From contig NZ_FZPC01000001.1 of NCBI RefSeq assembly GCF_900187975.1, positions 248,001 through 312,000 of the forward strand: a DNA stretch of 64,000 nt, in the 5' to 3' direction. The DNA comes from Pseudomonas delhiensis (GTDB taxonomy: Bacteria > Pseudomonadota > Gammaproteobacteria > Pseudomonadales > Pseudomonadaceae). The position numbers and the translations under genes were made by a program. Under the pieces are notes generated by a model, which saw only the letters and a list, made by a program, of their open reading frames with translations, searched no databases and was not told the origin of the DNA. Positions 30,296 through 39,027 of the stretch are shown in pieces (the first letter of the stretch is position 1; each line of letters starts with the position of its first letter).

Positions 30296-30321
30296 AAGCG
30301 ATGGAAGCCGCGACGGACGCT

Positions 30322-31311
30322 TCAGAGGCCGCTGGCCTTCCACCAGTCGCAGAACTCGTCCACCGCGTCCCACAGGCTGGCGCGCGGCTCGTAGCCGAGG
30401 AACTGGCGGGCGCGGCCGATATCCAGGCTGAAGTCCTTGGCCAGCACCGCCATGCCCATGCGCGTCAGCACCGGCTCGGGGCGGCCCGGGCGCAGGTAGC
30501 AGAGGCCCTCGTTCAGCGCCGCCAGCGACCAGGCCAGGGGGTAGGGCATGTGCGCGGTCACCGGCGGCAGGTCGAGGCGGCGCATCACGTAGTTGACCAC
30601 GTCCCACAGCGGCACCGGCTGGCCGTTGCTGATGTTGTAGGCCTGGCCGAGCGCCGTGCCGGTGACCAGCAGCGCGCTGAACAGGGCGTCGTTGAGGTTC
30701 TGCACGCTGGTGAAGTCGACCTTGTTCAGGCCCTTGCCGATGATCTTCAGCCTGCCCTTGCGCTGCGCCGCGATCATCCGCGGGAAGATGCTGGTGTCGC
30801 CGGCGCCGGTGACGAAGCGCGGGCGCAGCGCCAGCACCTCCAGGCCGAACTCGGCGGCGCCCAGGGCGACCTTTTCCGACTGGTACTTGGTGGCGCCGTA
30901 GTGGTTGGCGAAGCGCGTCGGCACCTGGTCCTCGTTCAGGCCGACGTGGGCGCGGCCATCGAAGTAGATCGACGGCGAGGACAGGTGCACCAGGCGCCGC
31001 ACGCCCTGCCTCAGGCAGGCCTCGACCACGCTCTCGGTCATCACCACGTTGGCCTGGTGGAAGTGTTCGTAGGGGCCCCACACGCCCACCGCGCCGGCGC
31101 AGTGCACCACGGCGTCCACGCCATCGCACAGGCGCCGCACCAGGGCCGCGTCCGCCAGGTCGCCCGGCATGAACTCCGCGCCCCGCCGCACCAGCGGCTC
31201 CAGGGCCTGGGCGCGGCGGCCGTTGACGCGTACCGCCAGGCCCTGCTCCAGGGCGAAGCGGGCGAAACGCCCACCGATGAACCCGCTCGCGCCGGTGACC
31301 AGAATCTTCAT
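30322..31311 (-). CDS. NAD-dependent epimerase/3-beta-HSD-type oxidoreductase
   Basis: A 329-residue extended short-chain dehydrogenase: cofactor loop TGASGFIGGRFARF at the start, VVHCAGAVGVWGPY, the catalytic Ser (HLSSPSIYF) and YGATKYQSEK (Tyr and Lys). It is closest by eye to the 3-beta-HSD/OleD-like group, which reduces or isomerises hydroxy/keto lipids or steroids. Actual substrate unknown. ATG 31311 gives the standard MKILVTG start. Divergent from the saccharopine-dehydrogenase-like gene. Confidence 0.85.
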   Translation of the reverse strand: MKILVTGASGFIGGRFARFALEQGLAVRVNGRRAQALEPLVRRGAEFMPGDLADAALVRRLCDGVDAVVHCAGAVGVWGPYEHFHQANVVMTESVVEACLRQGVRRLVHLSSPSIYFDGRAHVGLNEDQVPTRFANHYGATKYQSEKVALGAAEFGLEVLALRPRFVTGAGDTSIFPRMIAAQRKGRLKIIGKGLNKVDFTSVQNLNDALFSALLVTGTALGQAYNISNGQPVPLWDVVNYVMRRLDLPPVTAHMPYPLAWSLAALNEGLCYLRPGRPEPVLTRMGMAVLAKDFSLDIGRARQFLGYEPRASLWDAVDEFCDWWKASGL

Positions 31312-31490
31312 GCACGCACCTCTATAGTTGTTGTCTGCCGACTCTAGCAGGCCACCCGCCCGGCCACGCTGGCCGCGCACGCCAGAACAGCGTCCTTGCC
31401 GGCCGCCCGACTCGCGGCCGGGTGACAAGCCGTGTCGCGGCCGGTTAGAACCACGGCGATCCTTCCCCGTTCCCTGTGCGAGGCCTCCGA

Positions 31491-32543
31491 ATGAGCAAGC
31501 CCTACTGGATGATCTACGGCGCCAACGGCTATACCGGCCGCCTGGTGGCCGAGGAGGCCCGGCGCCAGGGCCTGAGCCCGCTGCTGGGCGGGCGCGACCC
31601 CGCCACCGTGCAGGCGCTGGGCAGCGTGCTGGGCCTGGAGTGCCGGGTGTTCGGCGCCGACGGCGCAGCCGGGGCCCTGGCCGACGTGGCCGTGCTGGCC
31701 AACTGCGCCGGCCCCTTCTCCGCCACCGCCGCGCCCCTGCTGGAGGCCTGCCTGGCCAATGCCACGCACTACGTCGACATCACCGGCGAGATCGGCGTCT
31801 TCGAACACGCCCACGGCCTCGACGAGCGCGCCCGCGCCGCCGGCTGCGTGGTCTGCCCCGGCGTCGGCTTCGACGTCATCCCCACCGACTGCGTCGCCGC
31901 CTGCCTGGCCGAGGCGCTGCCCGACGCCACCCAGTTGGCGCTGGGCTTCGACACCGGCAGCGGGCTCTCGCCGGGCACCGCCAAGACCACGGTGGAAGGC
32001 CTGAAGCTGGGCGGCAAGGTGCGCCGCGACGGCCGCCTGGTCGAGGTGCCGCTGGGCTACAAGCGCCGCGACATCGACTTCGGCCGCGGCCTCAAGCACG
32101 CCGTGAGCATTCCCTGGGGCGACGTCGCCACCGCCTTCTACAGCACCGGCATCCCCAATATCGAGGTGTACCTGCCGGCGCCGCCGCTGGCGGCCCTTGG
32201 CATGCGCCTGATCGACCCGCTGCGCCCGCTGCTGGGCCGCGACGGCGTCCAGCACTGGCTCAAGCAGCAGGTGCAGCGGCGCGTGAAGGGCCCCGACGAG
32301 CAGGCGCGCAGCCGGCTGCGCACCTGGGTCTGGGGCGAGGCGCGCAACGGCCGCGGCGAGCGGCGCACGGCGCGCCTGGAGACCGCCAACGGCTACGACG
32401 TCACCGTGCACGGCGTGCTCCTGGCCGTGCGCCACCTGCTCGGCCACCACGGCCCCGGCGGCTACTTCACTCCGTCGCAGCTGTTCGGCCCGCGCTGCGT
32501 GGAGGCCCTGCCGGGCAGCGGGCGCATCGTCATCCGCGGCTGA
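31491..32543 (+). CDS. Saccharopine dehydrogenase-like (trans-acting enoyl reductase type) protein
   Basis: A 350-residue Rossmann protein: YGANGYTGRLVAEEARRQGL (about 9-28) is the NADP loop typical of the saccharopine dehydrogenase NADP-binding family, followed by ANCAGPFS, YVDITGE and CPGVGFDVIPTDC. Members include mycobacterial trans-acting enoyl reductases; true saccharopine dehydrogenase activity is unlikely. ATG 31491 rather than an upstream start at 31476. It overlaps the convergent argP gene by 14 bases. Confidence 0.85.
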   Translation: MSKPYWMIYGANGYTGRLVAEEARRQGLSPLLGGRDPATVQALGSVLGLECRVFGADGAAGALADVAVLANCAGPFSATAAPLLEACLANATHYVDITGEIGVFEHAHGLDERARAAGCVVCPGVGFDVIPTDCVAACLAEALPDATQLALGFDTGSGLSPGTAKTTVEGLKLGGKVRRDGRLVEVPLGYKRRDIDFGRGLKHAVSIPWGDVATAFYSTGIPNIEVYLPAPPLAALGMRLIDPLRPLLGRDGVQHWLKQQVQRRVKGPDEQARSRLRTWVWGEARNGRGERRTARLETANGYDVTVHGVLLAVRHLLGHHGPGGYFTPSQLFGPRCVEALPGSGRIVIRG

Positions 32544-33429
32544 TCGGCACCAGGCTGGCCGCGGCCCGGCGCAGCAGGTGGGCGGTCAGCGCGGCGAGCA
32601 GCTCGCCGCCGTTGCGCCAGTGGTGCCAGTACAGCGGCACGTCGATCACCTGGCCCGGCAGCAGCTCCACCAGCTCGCCGCGGGCCAGCTCGCCGCGCAC
32701 CTGCTGTTCCGGCACCAGGCCCCAGCCCAGGCCGCCGCAGGTCATGCGCACGAAGCCCTCGGACGAGGGGCACAGGTGGTAGATGAAGGTGCCGTCCACG
32801 CCCAGGTCGGCGAGGTAGCGGTGCTGCAACTGGTCGTCGGGGCCGTAGACGATGGCCGGCGCCCGCGCCAGCGCCTCGGCCCGCACGCCCCCGGGGAAGT
32901 GCCGGGCGATGAAGGCCGGGCTGGCCAGGCCGCGGTAGCGCATCGCCCCCAGCGGCTCGCTGCGGGCGCCCGCCACCGGCCGCGGGCTGGCGCACAGGCA
33001 ACCGGCCACCTCGCCGGCGCGCATGCGCTTGAGGCCCACCTCCTGGTCTTCCACCACCAGGTCCAGCAGCACCTTGCGCTCGGCGCAGAAGTCGCCGACG
33101 GCATCGGCCCACCAGGTCGCCAGGCTGTCGGCGTTGAGCGCCAGGCGCAGGCGCTCGGGCGAGCCGCCCTCGTCCAGCGCCGGCACCCACTGCTGCAGGT
33201 CGCCCTCCAGCAGGCGCACCTGCTGCACGTGGTTGAGCAGGCGGCGGCCCAGCTCGGTGGGCTGCGGCCGCGCCGCGCGCACCAGCACCGGCTGGCCGAC
33301 GCGCGCCTCGAGCAGCTTGATGCGCTGCGAGATCGCCGACTGCGACAGGCCCAGGGCCTGGGCGCCGCGCTCGAAGCCGCCCTGCTCCACCACGGCGGCC
33401 AGGGCCGCGAGCAATTTGTAGTCGAACAT
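32530..33429 (-). CDS. argP: LysR-family regulator ArgP (IciA)
   Basis: A 299-residue LysR-type regulator with the helix-turn-helix at about 16-45 (GGFERGAQALGLSQSAISQRIKLLE) and a two-lobe effector domain. It begins MFDYKLLAALAAVVEQGGF, the usual ArgP opening. ArgP activates the arginine exporter gene in response to basic amino acids; here the LysE/ArgO-type gene is divergent, 162 bases away, which is the canonical arrangement. Start ATG 33429. Confidence 0.93.
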   Translation of the reverse strand: MFDYKLLAALAAVVEQGGFERGAQALGLSQSAISQRIKLLEARVGQPVLVRAARPQPTELGRRLLNHVQQVRLLEGDLQQWVPALDEGGSPERLRLALNADSLATWWADAVGDFCAERKVLLDLVVEDQEVGLKRMRAGEVAGCLCASPRPVAGARSEPLGAMRYRGLASPAFIARHFPGGVRAEALARAPAIVYGPDDQLQHRYLADLGVDGTFIYHLCPSSEGFVRMTCGGLGWGLVPEQQVRGELARGELVELLPGQVIDVPLYWHHWRNGGELLAALTAHLLRRAAASLVPISRG

Positions 33430-33591
33430 CAGTTTTCCTAATGAGCCATCAACAGGATTCGTTTTCCTTATACAGGCACAGGCCCCAGACTCGCCAGGCA
33501 TTCCCCCCGAACCCACCCACCGGAGCCCGACCATGCCTGGCGTGACCATCCCCGTTCCCTCGCTGCAGCGCCGCCAGGGGAGGGCCTGAAC

Positions 33592-34194
33592 ATGTGGCAG
33601 AGCTACCTCAACGGCCTGCTGGTGGCCGCCGGCCTGATCATCGCCATCGGCGCGCAGAACGCCTTCGTCCTGGCCCAGAGCCTGCGCCGCGAGCATCACC
33701 TGTCGGTGGCCGCGCTCTGCGTGCTGTGCGACGCCGTGCTGGTCAGCGCCGGGGTGTTCGGCCTGGCCAAGGTGCTGGCGGAGAACCCCACCCTGCTGGC
33801 CGTGGCCCGCTGGGGCGGGGTGATCTTCCTGGTCTGGTACGGCGCCAAGGCCCTGCGCCGCGCCATCGCCCCCCAGGCCATGGCCGACGCCGGGCAGACC
33901 GGCCCGCGCTCGCGCCGCGCGGTGCTGCTGGCGGCGCTGGCGGTGACCCTGCTCAACCCCCACGTGTACCTCGACACCGTCCTGCTGATCGGCTCCCTCG
34001 GCGCCCAGCAGGCCGCCCCCGGCGCCTACGCCATGGGCGCGGCCAGCGCCTCGCTGCTGTGGTTCTTCACCCTGGCCCTGGGCGCCGCCTGGCTCGCGCC
34101 CTGGCTGGCGCGCCCGGCCACCTGGCGCCTGGTCGACCTGATGGTGGCGGTGATGATGCTGGGCATGGCCAGCCAGTTGGTGTTCGCCGCCTGA
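33592..34194 (+). CDS. argO: LysE/ArgO-family amino acid exporter
   Basis: A 200-residue, about six-segment LysE-superfamily exporter: IAIGAQNAFVLAQSLRREHH at about 17-36 is the family signature, then VWYGAKALRRA and LNPHVYLDTVLLIGSLGAQ. Inner membrane, likely exports arginine or lysine. Control by ArgP is inferred from divergence. GGGAGGGCCTGAAC precedes the ATG. Confidence 0.92.
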   Translation: MWQSYLNGLLVAAGLIIAIGAQNAFVLAQSLRREHHLSVAALCVLCDAVLVSAGVFGLAKVLAENPTLLAVARWGGVIFLVWYGAKALRRAIAPQAMADAGQTGPRSRRAVLLAALAVTLLNPHVYLDTVLLIGSLGAQQAAPGAYAMGAASASLLWFFTLALGAAWLAPWLARPATWRLVDLMVAVMMLGMASQLVFAA

Positions 34195-34505
34195 GCCCCG
34201 GCGGCGAAACGGATCGAACCCCCGGGCCCCACGGCAGTCCACCCCAGTGCACGGGAACGCCGCGCACCGGCGCTGGCGCGCGGCTTTGCCCCTACAGTTG
34301 CTGCGTGGATATGCCGGGGGGCGGGTGCTATGATCCGACCTTCGCGGCGCCAGCCTGCCAGGCCTGCTGGACGCACCCGACGCGCGCCCCGTTCTGCGGA
34401 ACAGGGGCGCTACGTACGATGCCGCGACAATCACCGAACCGGCCCCGTGTACCGGTCGCGCGTTCGCCGCGCTAGCCCTGACCTGAGGAAGATAGGAGAG
34501 ACACC
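34195..34505 (+). promoter_or_regulatory. Upstream region of sodB with candidate promoter
   Basis: Gene-free stretch. TGGATA (34306-34311) and TATGAT (34329-34334) are 17 bases apart and make a fair sigma-70 promoter, giving an untranslated leader of about 165 bases. AGGAAGATAGGAG precedes the sodB ATG. No Fur-like palindrome is evident. Confidence 0.55.
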
Positions 34506-35087
34506 ATGGCTTTCGAATTGCCGCCGCTGCCTTACGCCAAGAACGCCCTCGAGCCGCACATTTCCGCGGAAACCCTGGAATACCACCACGACAAGCACCA
34601 CAACACCTACGTCGTCAACCTGAACAACCTGATCCCCGGCACCGAGTTCGAAGGCAAGAGCCTGGAAGACATCGTCAAGACCTCTTCGGGCGGCATCTTC
34701 AACAACGCGGCCCAGGTGTGGAACCACACCTTCTACTGGGAATGCCTGGCTCCCAACGGCGGTGGCCAGCCCACCGGCGCCCTGGCCGACGCCATCAACG
34801 CCGCCTTCGGTTCCTTCGACAAGTTCAAGGAAGAGTTCACCAAGACCGCCATCGGCACCTTCGGCTCCGGCTGGGCCTGGCTGGTGAAGAAGGCCGACGG
34901 CTCCCTGGCCCTGGCCAGCACCATCGGCGCCGGCAACCCGCTGACCAGCGGCGACACCCCGCTGCTGACCTGCGATGTGTGGGAACACGCCTACTACATC
35001 GACTACCGCAACCTGCGTCCGAAGTACGTCGAGGCGTTCTGGAACCTGGTGAACTGGGACTACGTGGCGAAGAACTTCGCTGCCTGA
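34506..35087 (+). CDS. sodB: Iron superoxide dismutase SodB
   Basis: A 193-residue Fe-type superoxide dismutase converting superoxide to H2O2 and O2 in the cytosol. Metal ligands visible: His27 (EYHHDK), the His in VWNHTFYW, and Asp/His in CDVWEHAYY. The residues GGGQPTG and FGSGWAWL favour the Fe over the Mn form. Highly biased codons. Followed by a terminator. The sodB-bifA-icmP order matches P. aeruginosa. Confidence 0.97.
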   Translation: MAFELPPLPYAKNALEPHISAETLEYHHDKHHNTYVVNLNNLIPGTEFEGKSLEDIVKTSSGGIFNNAAQVWNHTFYWECLAPNGGGQPTGALADAINAAFGSFDKFKEEFTKTAIGTFGSGWAWLVKKADGSLALASTIGAGNPLTSGDTPLLTCDVWEHAYYIDYRNLRPKYVEAFWNLVNWDYVAKNFAA

Positions 35088-35107
35088 TACCCTCGGCTCA
35101 CCCGCGG

Positions 35108-35134
35108 AAACCCGGCCTGGAGCCGGGTTTCTGC
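35108..35134 (+). terminator. Terminator of sodB
   Basis: AAACCCGGC/GCCGGGTTT stem; modest T-run. Confidence 0.85.
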
Positions 35135-35280
35135 TTTCTGCGCGCCAGAAGGGCAAGGCTCGGCTAACCTGAGGTGCGGATTTGGTCGGAAAAAGGGTGA
35201 TGGCCCTTTGACGTCAAAGCTCCGTTTGCCAATACTCAGACCAGTCTTTCGCCGGATGGCGATGAACAAGGAAAGCACCC

Positions 35281-37353
35281 TTGAAACTGGACCCCCGGCA
35301 CAGGCTCTCCCTCAAGCTGCTGCGCGTCGTACTGCTCGCGGCGCTGGTGGTGGGGGTCGTCCTGAGTTGCGCGCAGATCGTCTTCGACGCCCACAAGGCG
35401 CGGCAGGCGGTGCACAACGACGCCCAGCGGATCCTCGCCATGGTCCGCGACCCGTCGACCCAGGCGGTCTACAGCCTGGACCGCGACATGGCCATGCAGG
35501 TGCTCGAAGGCCTGTTCCAGCATGAAGCGGTGCGCTACGCAGCCATCGGCCACCCCGACGAGCCCATGCTGGCGGAAAAATCCCGCCCGCTGCTGGACTC
35601 GCCCACCCGCTGGCTCACCGACCCCATCCTCGGCCCCGAGCAGCACTATTCCATCCGCCTGGTCGGCCGCGGCGAGCCCGGCGAATACTACGGCGACCTG
35701 AAGATCACCCTGGACACCGCGCCCTACGGCCAGGACTTCGTGGTCACCTCGGTGATCATCTTCCTCTCCGGCATCCTCCGCGCCCTGGCCATGGGCCTGG
35801 TGCTGTTCCTGGTCTACCACTGGCTGCTGACCAAGCCGCTGTGGCGTATCATCGACCACCTCACCAGCATCAACCCCGACCGCCCCGGCGAGCACAAGCT
35901 GCCGATGCTGGCCGGCCACGAGCACAACGAACTGGGGCTGTGGATCAACACCGCCAACCAGTTGCTCGAATCCATCGAGCGCAACGGCCACCTGCGCCGC
36001 GAGGCGGAGAACAGCCTGCTGCGCATCTCCCAGTACGACTTCCTCACCGGCCTGCCCAACCGCAAGCTGCTGCAGCAGCGCCTGGACCAGATCCTCTCCG
36101 ACGCCGGCCGCGAGCAGCGCCGCGTGGCGGTGCTGTGCCTGGGCCTGGACGACTTCAAGGGCATCAACGAGCAGCACGGCTACCAGTTCGGCGACCAGTT
36201 GCTGATCGCCCTGGCCGACCGCCTGCGCGGCCACAGCGCCCAGCTCGGCGCCCTGGCGCGCCTGGGCGGCGACCAGTTCGCCCTGGTCCAGGCCGACGTC
36301 GAGCAGCCCTACGAGGCGGCGGAGCTGGCCCAGCAGATCCTCGACGACCTCGAGCTGCCCTTCCAGCTCGACGAGCAGCCGGTGCAGCTGCGCGCCACCA
36401 TCGGCATCACCCTCTACCCCGAGGATGGCGAGAGCACCGAGAAGCTGCTGCAGAAGGCCGAGCAGACCATGACCCTGGCCAAGACCCGCTCGCGCAACCG
36501 CTACCAGTTCTACATCGCCAGCGTCGACAGCGAGATGCGCCGCCGCCGCGAGCTGGAGAAGGACCTGCGCGAGGCGCTGTCGCGCAACGAACTGCACATC
36601 GTCTACCAGCCGCAGGTGGACTACCGCGACCACCGCGTGGTCGGCGTCGAGGCCCTGCTGCGCTGGCAGCACCCGACCCAGGGCTGGGTCGCGCCGGACC
36701 TGTTCATCCCTCTGGCCGAGCAGAACGGCAGCATCTTCGCCATCGGCGAATGGGTGCTCGACCAGTCCTGCAAGCAATTGCGCGAATGGCACGACCAGGG
36801 CTTCGACGACCTGCGCCTGGCGGTCAACCTGTCCACCGTGCAGCTGCGCCACAACGCCCTGCCGCGGGTGGTCAGCAACCTGCTGCAGATCCACCGCCTG
36901 CCGCCGCGCTCGCTGGAGCTGGAGGTCACCGAGACCGGCCTGATGGAAGACATCTCCACCGCCGCCCAGCACCTGCTCAGCCTGCGCCGCGCCGGCGCGC
37001 TGATCGCCATCGACGATTTCGGCACCGGCTACTCCTCGCTCAGCTACCTGAAGAGCCTGCCGCTGGACAAGATCAAGATCGACAAGAGCTTCGTCCAGGA
37101 CCTGCTGCAGGACGACGACGACGCCACCATCGTCCGGGCCATCATCCAGCTGGGCAAGAGCCTGGGCATGCAGGTCATCGCCGAGGGCGTGGAGACCCTC
37201 GAGCAGGAGGCGTACATCATCGCCCAGGGCTGCCACGAGGGGCAGGGCTACCTGTACAGCAAGCCGCTGCCGGCGCGCGAGCTGACCCTCTACCTGAAGC
37301 AGGCGCGGCGCCTGGCCGAGGCCGCCGGCAGCTCCAGCATCGAGCGGCGCTGA
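35281..37353 (+). CDS. bifA: c-di-GMP phosphodiesterase BifA (degenerate GGDEF + EAL)
   Basis: A 690-residue inner-membrane protein: transmembrane helices at about 11-32 and 158-182 flank a periplasmic sensor; a HAMP-like linker, a GGDEF domain with the inactive signature GGDQF (329-333), and an EAL domain with EALLRW (457-462), NLS, ETGLMED and DDFGTGYSSL. BifA lowers c-di-GMP to limit biofilm and favour swarming. The start is TTG at 35281: AAGGAAAG lies 8 bases upstream, the product begins like BifA, and nearby ATGs are out of frame. Confidence 0.95.
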   Translation: MKLDPRHRLSLKLLRVVLLAALVVGVVLSCAQIVFDAHKARQAVHNDAQRILAMVRDPSTQAVYSLDRDMAMQVLEGLFQHEAVRYAAIGHPDEPMLAEKSRPLLDSPTRWLTDPILGPEQHYSIRLVGRGEPGEYYGDLKITLDTAPYGQDFVVTSVIIFLSGILRALAMGLVLFLVYHWLLTKPLWRIIDHLTSINPDRPGEHKLPMLAGHEHNELGLWINTANQLLESIERNGHLRREAENSLLRISQYDFLTGLPNRKLLQQRLDQILSDAGREQRRVAVLCLGLDDFKGINEQHGYQFGDQLLIALADRLRGHSAQLGALARLGGDQFALVQADVEQPYEAAELAQQILDDLELPFQLDEQPVQLRATIGITLYPEDGESTEKLLQKAEQTMTLAKTRSRNRYQFYIASVDSEMRRRRELEKDLREALSRNELHIVYQPQVDYRDHRVVGVEALLRWQHPTQGWVAPDLFIPLAEQNGSIFAIGEWVLDQSCKQLREWHDQGFDDLRLAVNLSTVQLRHNALPRVVSNLLQIHRLPPRSLELEVTETGLMEDISTAAQHLLSLRRAGALIAIDDFGTGYSSLSYLKSLPLDKIKIDKSFVQDLLQDDDDATIVRAIIQLGKSLGMQVIAEGVETLEQEAYIIAQGCHEGQGYLYSKPLPARELTLYLKQARRLAEAAGSSSIERR

Positions 37354-37426
37354 GGCCCCGGCCAACCCCTGAAAAAGAAGCCGCGCTGGCCAATGGCTGG
37401 CGAATTGCTCGCACGGCCTTTTCAAA

Positions 37427-37445
37427 AATGCAAATCTTTCGCATT
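37427..37445. promoter_or_regulatory. Candidate Fur box upstream of icmP
   Basis: AATGCAAATCTTTCGCATT is a 19-base palindrome (AATGC - 9 - GCATT) resembling Pseudomonas Fur boxes such as GCAAATGATTCGCATT. It is 58 bases before the icmP ATG. Confidence 0.7.
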
Positions 37446-37503
37446 ATGTTGCCGCTTTCTCTGCGCATACACTTTCGCGCCACCCCATGCTAAGGAACCC
37501 GTC

Positions 37504-38850
37504 ATGACTCGTATGCCCTGGGCCACCGCCAGCCTGCTGGCCATCGCCATCTCCCTCGCCGGCTGCGGCGACGACAAGAAAGAAGCTTCCGCCCCGGCCA
37601 GCCAGGCAGCCGCGCCGGCCGCCAGCACCCAGGGCGCCGCCCCGGCGGCCGCCAAGGTCGACGAGGCCGCGGTCAAGGCCGTGGTGAAGAACTACGCGGA
37701 CATGGCTGAGGCCGTCTTCAGCGACTCCCTGAGCACCGCCAAGGACCTGCAGAAAGCCGTCGACGCCTTCCTCGCCAAGCCCAGCGAAGAAACCCTCAAG
37801 GCCGCCCGCCAGGCCTGGCTGGCCGCCCGCGTGCCCTACTCGCAGAGCGAAGCCTTCCGCTTCGGCAACAAGGTGGTCGACGACTGGGAAGGCGCGGTCA
37901 ACGCCTGGCCGCTGGACGAAGGCCTGATCGACTACGTCGCCAAGGACTACCAGCACGCCGAGGGCAACCCGGCCGCCAGCGCCAACATCGTCGCCAACAC
38001 CGAGATCCAGGTCGGCGAAGACAAGATCGACGTCAAGGAAATCACCGGCGAGAAGCTGGCCAGCCTGAACGAAGTGGCCGGCTCCGAGGCCAACGTCGCC
38101 ACCGGCTACCACGCCATCGAGTTCCTCCTCTGGGGCCAGGACCTCAACGGCACCAAGCCCGGCGCCGGCAACCGCCCCTACACCGACTACGTCCAGGGCA
38201 AGGACTGCACCAACGGCCATTGCGACCGCCGCGCGGCCTACCTGAAGGCGGTCACCGACCTGCTGGTCACCCAGCTGGAGGAAATGGTCGGCAACTGGAA
38301 GGCCGGCGTCGCCGACAACTACCGCGCCAAGCTGGAAGCCGACGGCGCCGACGCCAACCTGCGCAAGATCTTCTTCGGCATGGGCAGCCTGTCCCTGGGC
38401 GAGCTGGCCGGCGAGCGCATGAAGGTGGCCCTGGAAGCCAACTCCACCGAAGACGAGCACGACTGCTTCAGCGACAACACCCACCACACCCTGTACTTCA
38501 ACGCCGAAGGCATCCGCAACATCTACCTGGGCGAGTACAAGCGCGTGGACGGCAGCGTGGTCAAGGGCCCGAGCGTGGCCGACCTGGTGGCCAAGGCCGA
38601 TGCCCAGGCCAACACCGACCTGAAGGCCGACCTCGACGCCACCCAGGCCAGGATGCAGGCCATCGTCGACCGCGCCGAAAAGGATGGCGTGCACTTCGAC
38701 CAGATGATCGCCCCGGCCGACGAGGCCGACCACAAGATCATCAGCGACACCATCGCCTCCCTGGTCAAGCAGACCGGCGCCATCGAGAAGGCCGCCGCCG
38801 CCCTGGGCATCCAGGACCTGAAGCCGGACAACGCCGATCACCAGTTCTGA
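37504..38850 (+). CDS. icmP: Imelysin-family lipoprotein, IcmP type
   Basis: A 448-residue imelysin (peptidase M75) protein. Lipobox SLAGC with lipid-Cys21, an Ala/Pro linker, then two four-helix bundles. The conserved GxHxxE motif is GYHAIE (201-206). P. aeruginosa IcmP was described as an insulin-cleaving metalloproteinase; imelysins are now seen mainly as iron-related envelope proteins. The Fur-like box upstream and the following di-heme, imelysin and DUF1513 genes agree with an iron function. Confidence 0.93.
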   Translation: MTRMPWATASLLAIAISLAGCGDDKKEASAPASQAAAPAASTQGAAPAAAKVDEAAVKAVVKNYADMAEAVFSDSLSTAKDLQKAVDAFLAKPSEETLKAARQAWLAARVPYSQSEAFRFGNKVVDDWEGAVNAWPLDEGLIDYVAKDYQHAEGNPAASANIVANTEIQVGEDKIDVKEITGEKLASLNEVAGSEANVATGYHAIEFLLWGQDLNGTKPGAGNRPYTDYVQGKDCTNGHCDRRAAYLKAVTDLLVTQLEEMVGNWKAGVADNYRAKLEADGADANLRKIFFGMGSLSLGELAGERMKVALEANSTEDEHDCFSDNTHHTLYFNAEGIRNIYLGEYKRVDGSVVKGPSVADLVAKADAQANTDLKADLDATQARMQAIVDRAEKDGVHFDQMIAPADEADHKIISDTIASLVKQTGAIEKAAAALGIQDLKPDNADHQF

Positions 38851-38895
38851 TCGACGCCCGCGCTGCGGCAACCCGCCGCGGCGCATGCCGGTTGA

Positions 38896-38924
38896 GCCAA
38901 GGCCCCGCTAGCCGGGGCCTTGGC
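38896..38924 (+). terminator. Hairpin after icmP
   Basis: Long stem GCCAAGGCCCC/GGGGCCTTGGC with a short loop and a weak T-run (ATTTCA); probable terminator. Confidence 0.65.
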
Positions 38925-38953
38925 ATTTCATCCGGGCCGACGCGGCAATAGCG

Positions 38954-38978
38954 AATACAAATTTTTAATATTTGCATT
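38954..38978. promoter_or_regulatory. Candidate Fur box upstream of the di-heme gene
   Basis: Imperfect palindrome with arms AATACAAAT and ATTTGCATT around an AT-rich centre, 50 bases before the ATG at 39028. The surrounding 40 bases are strikingly AT-rich for this genome. Confidence 0.65.
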
Positions 38979-39027
38979 TGCCCAACTGCTAAGATGGCCC
39001 GCCCGTTTTTCAGCCTGGATCGCCTCG

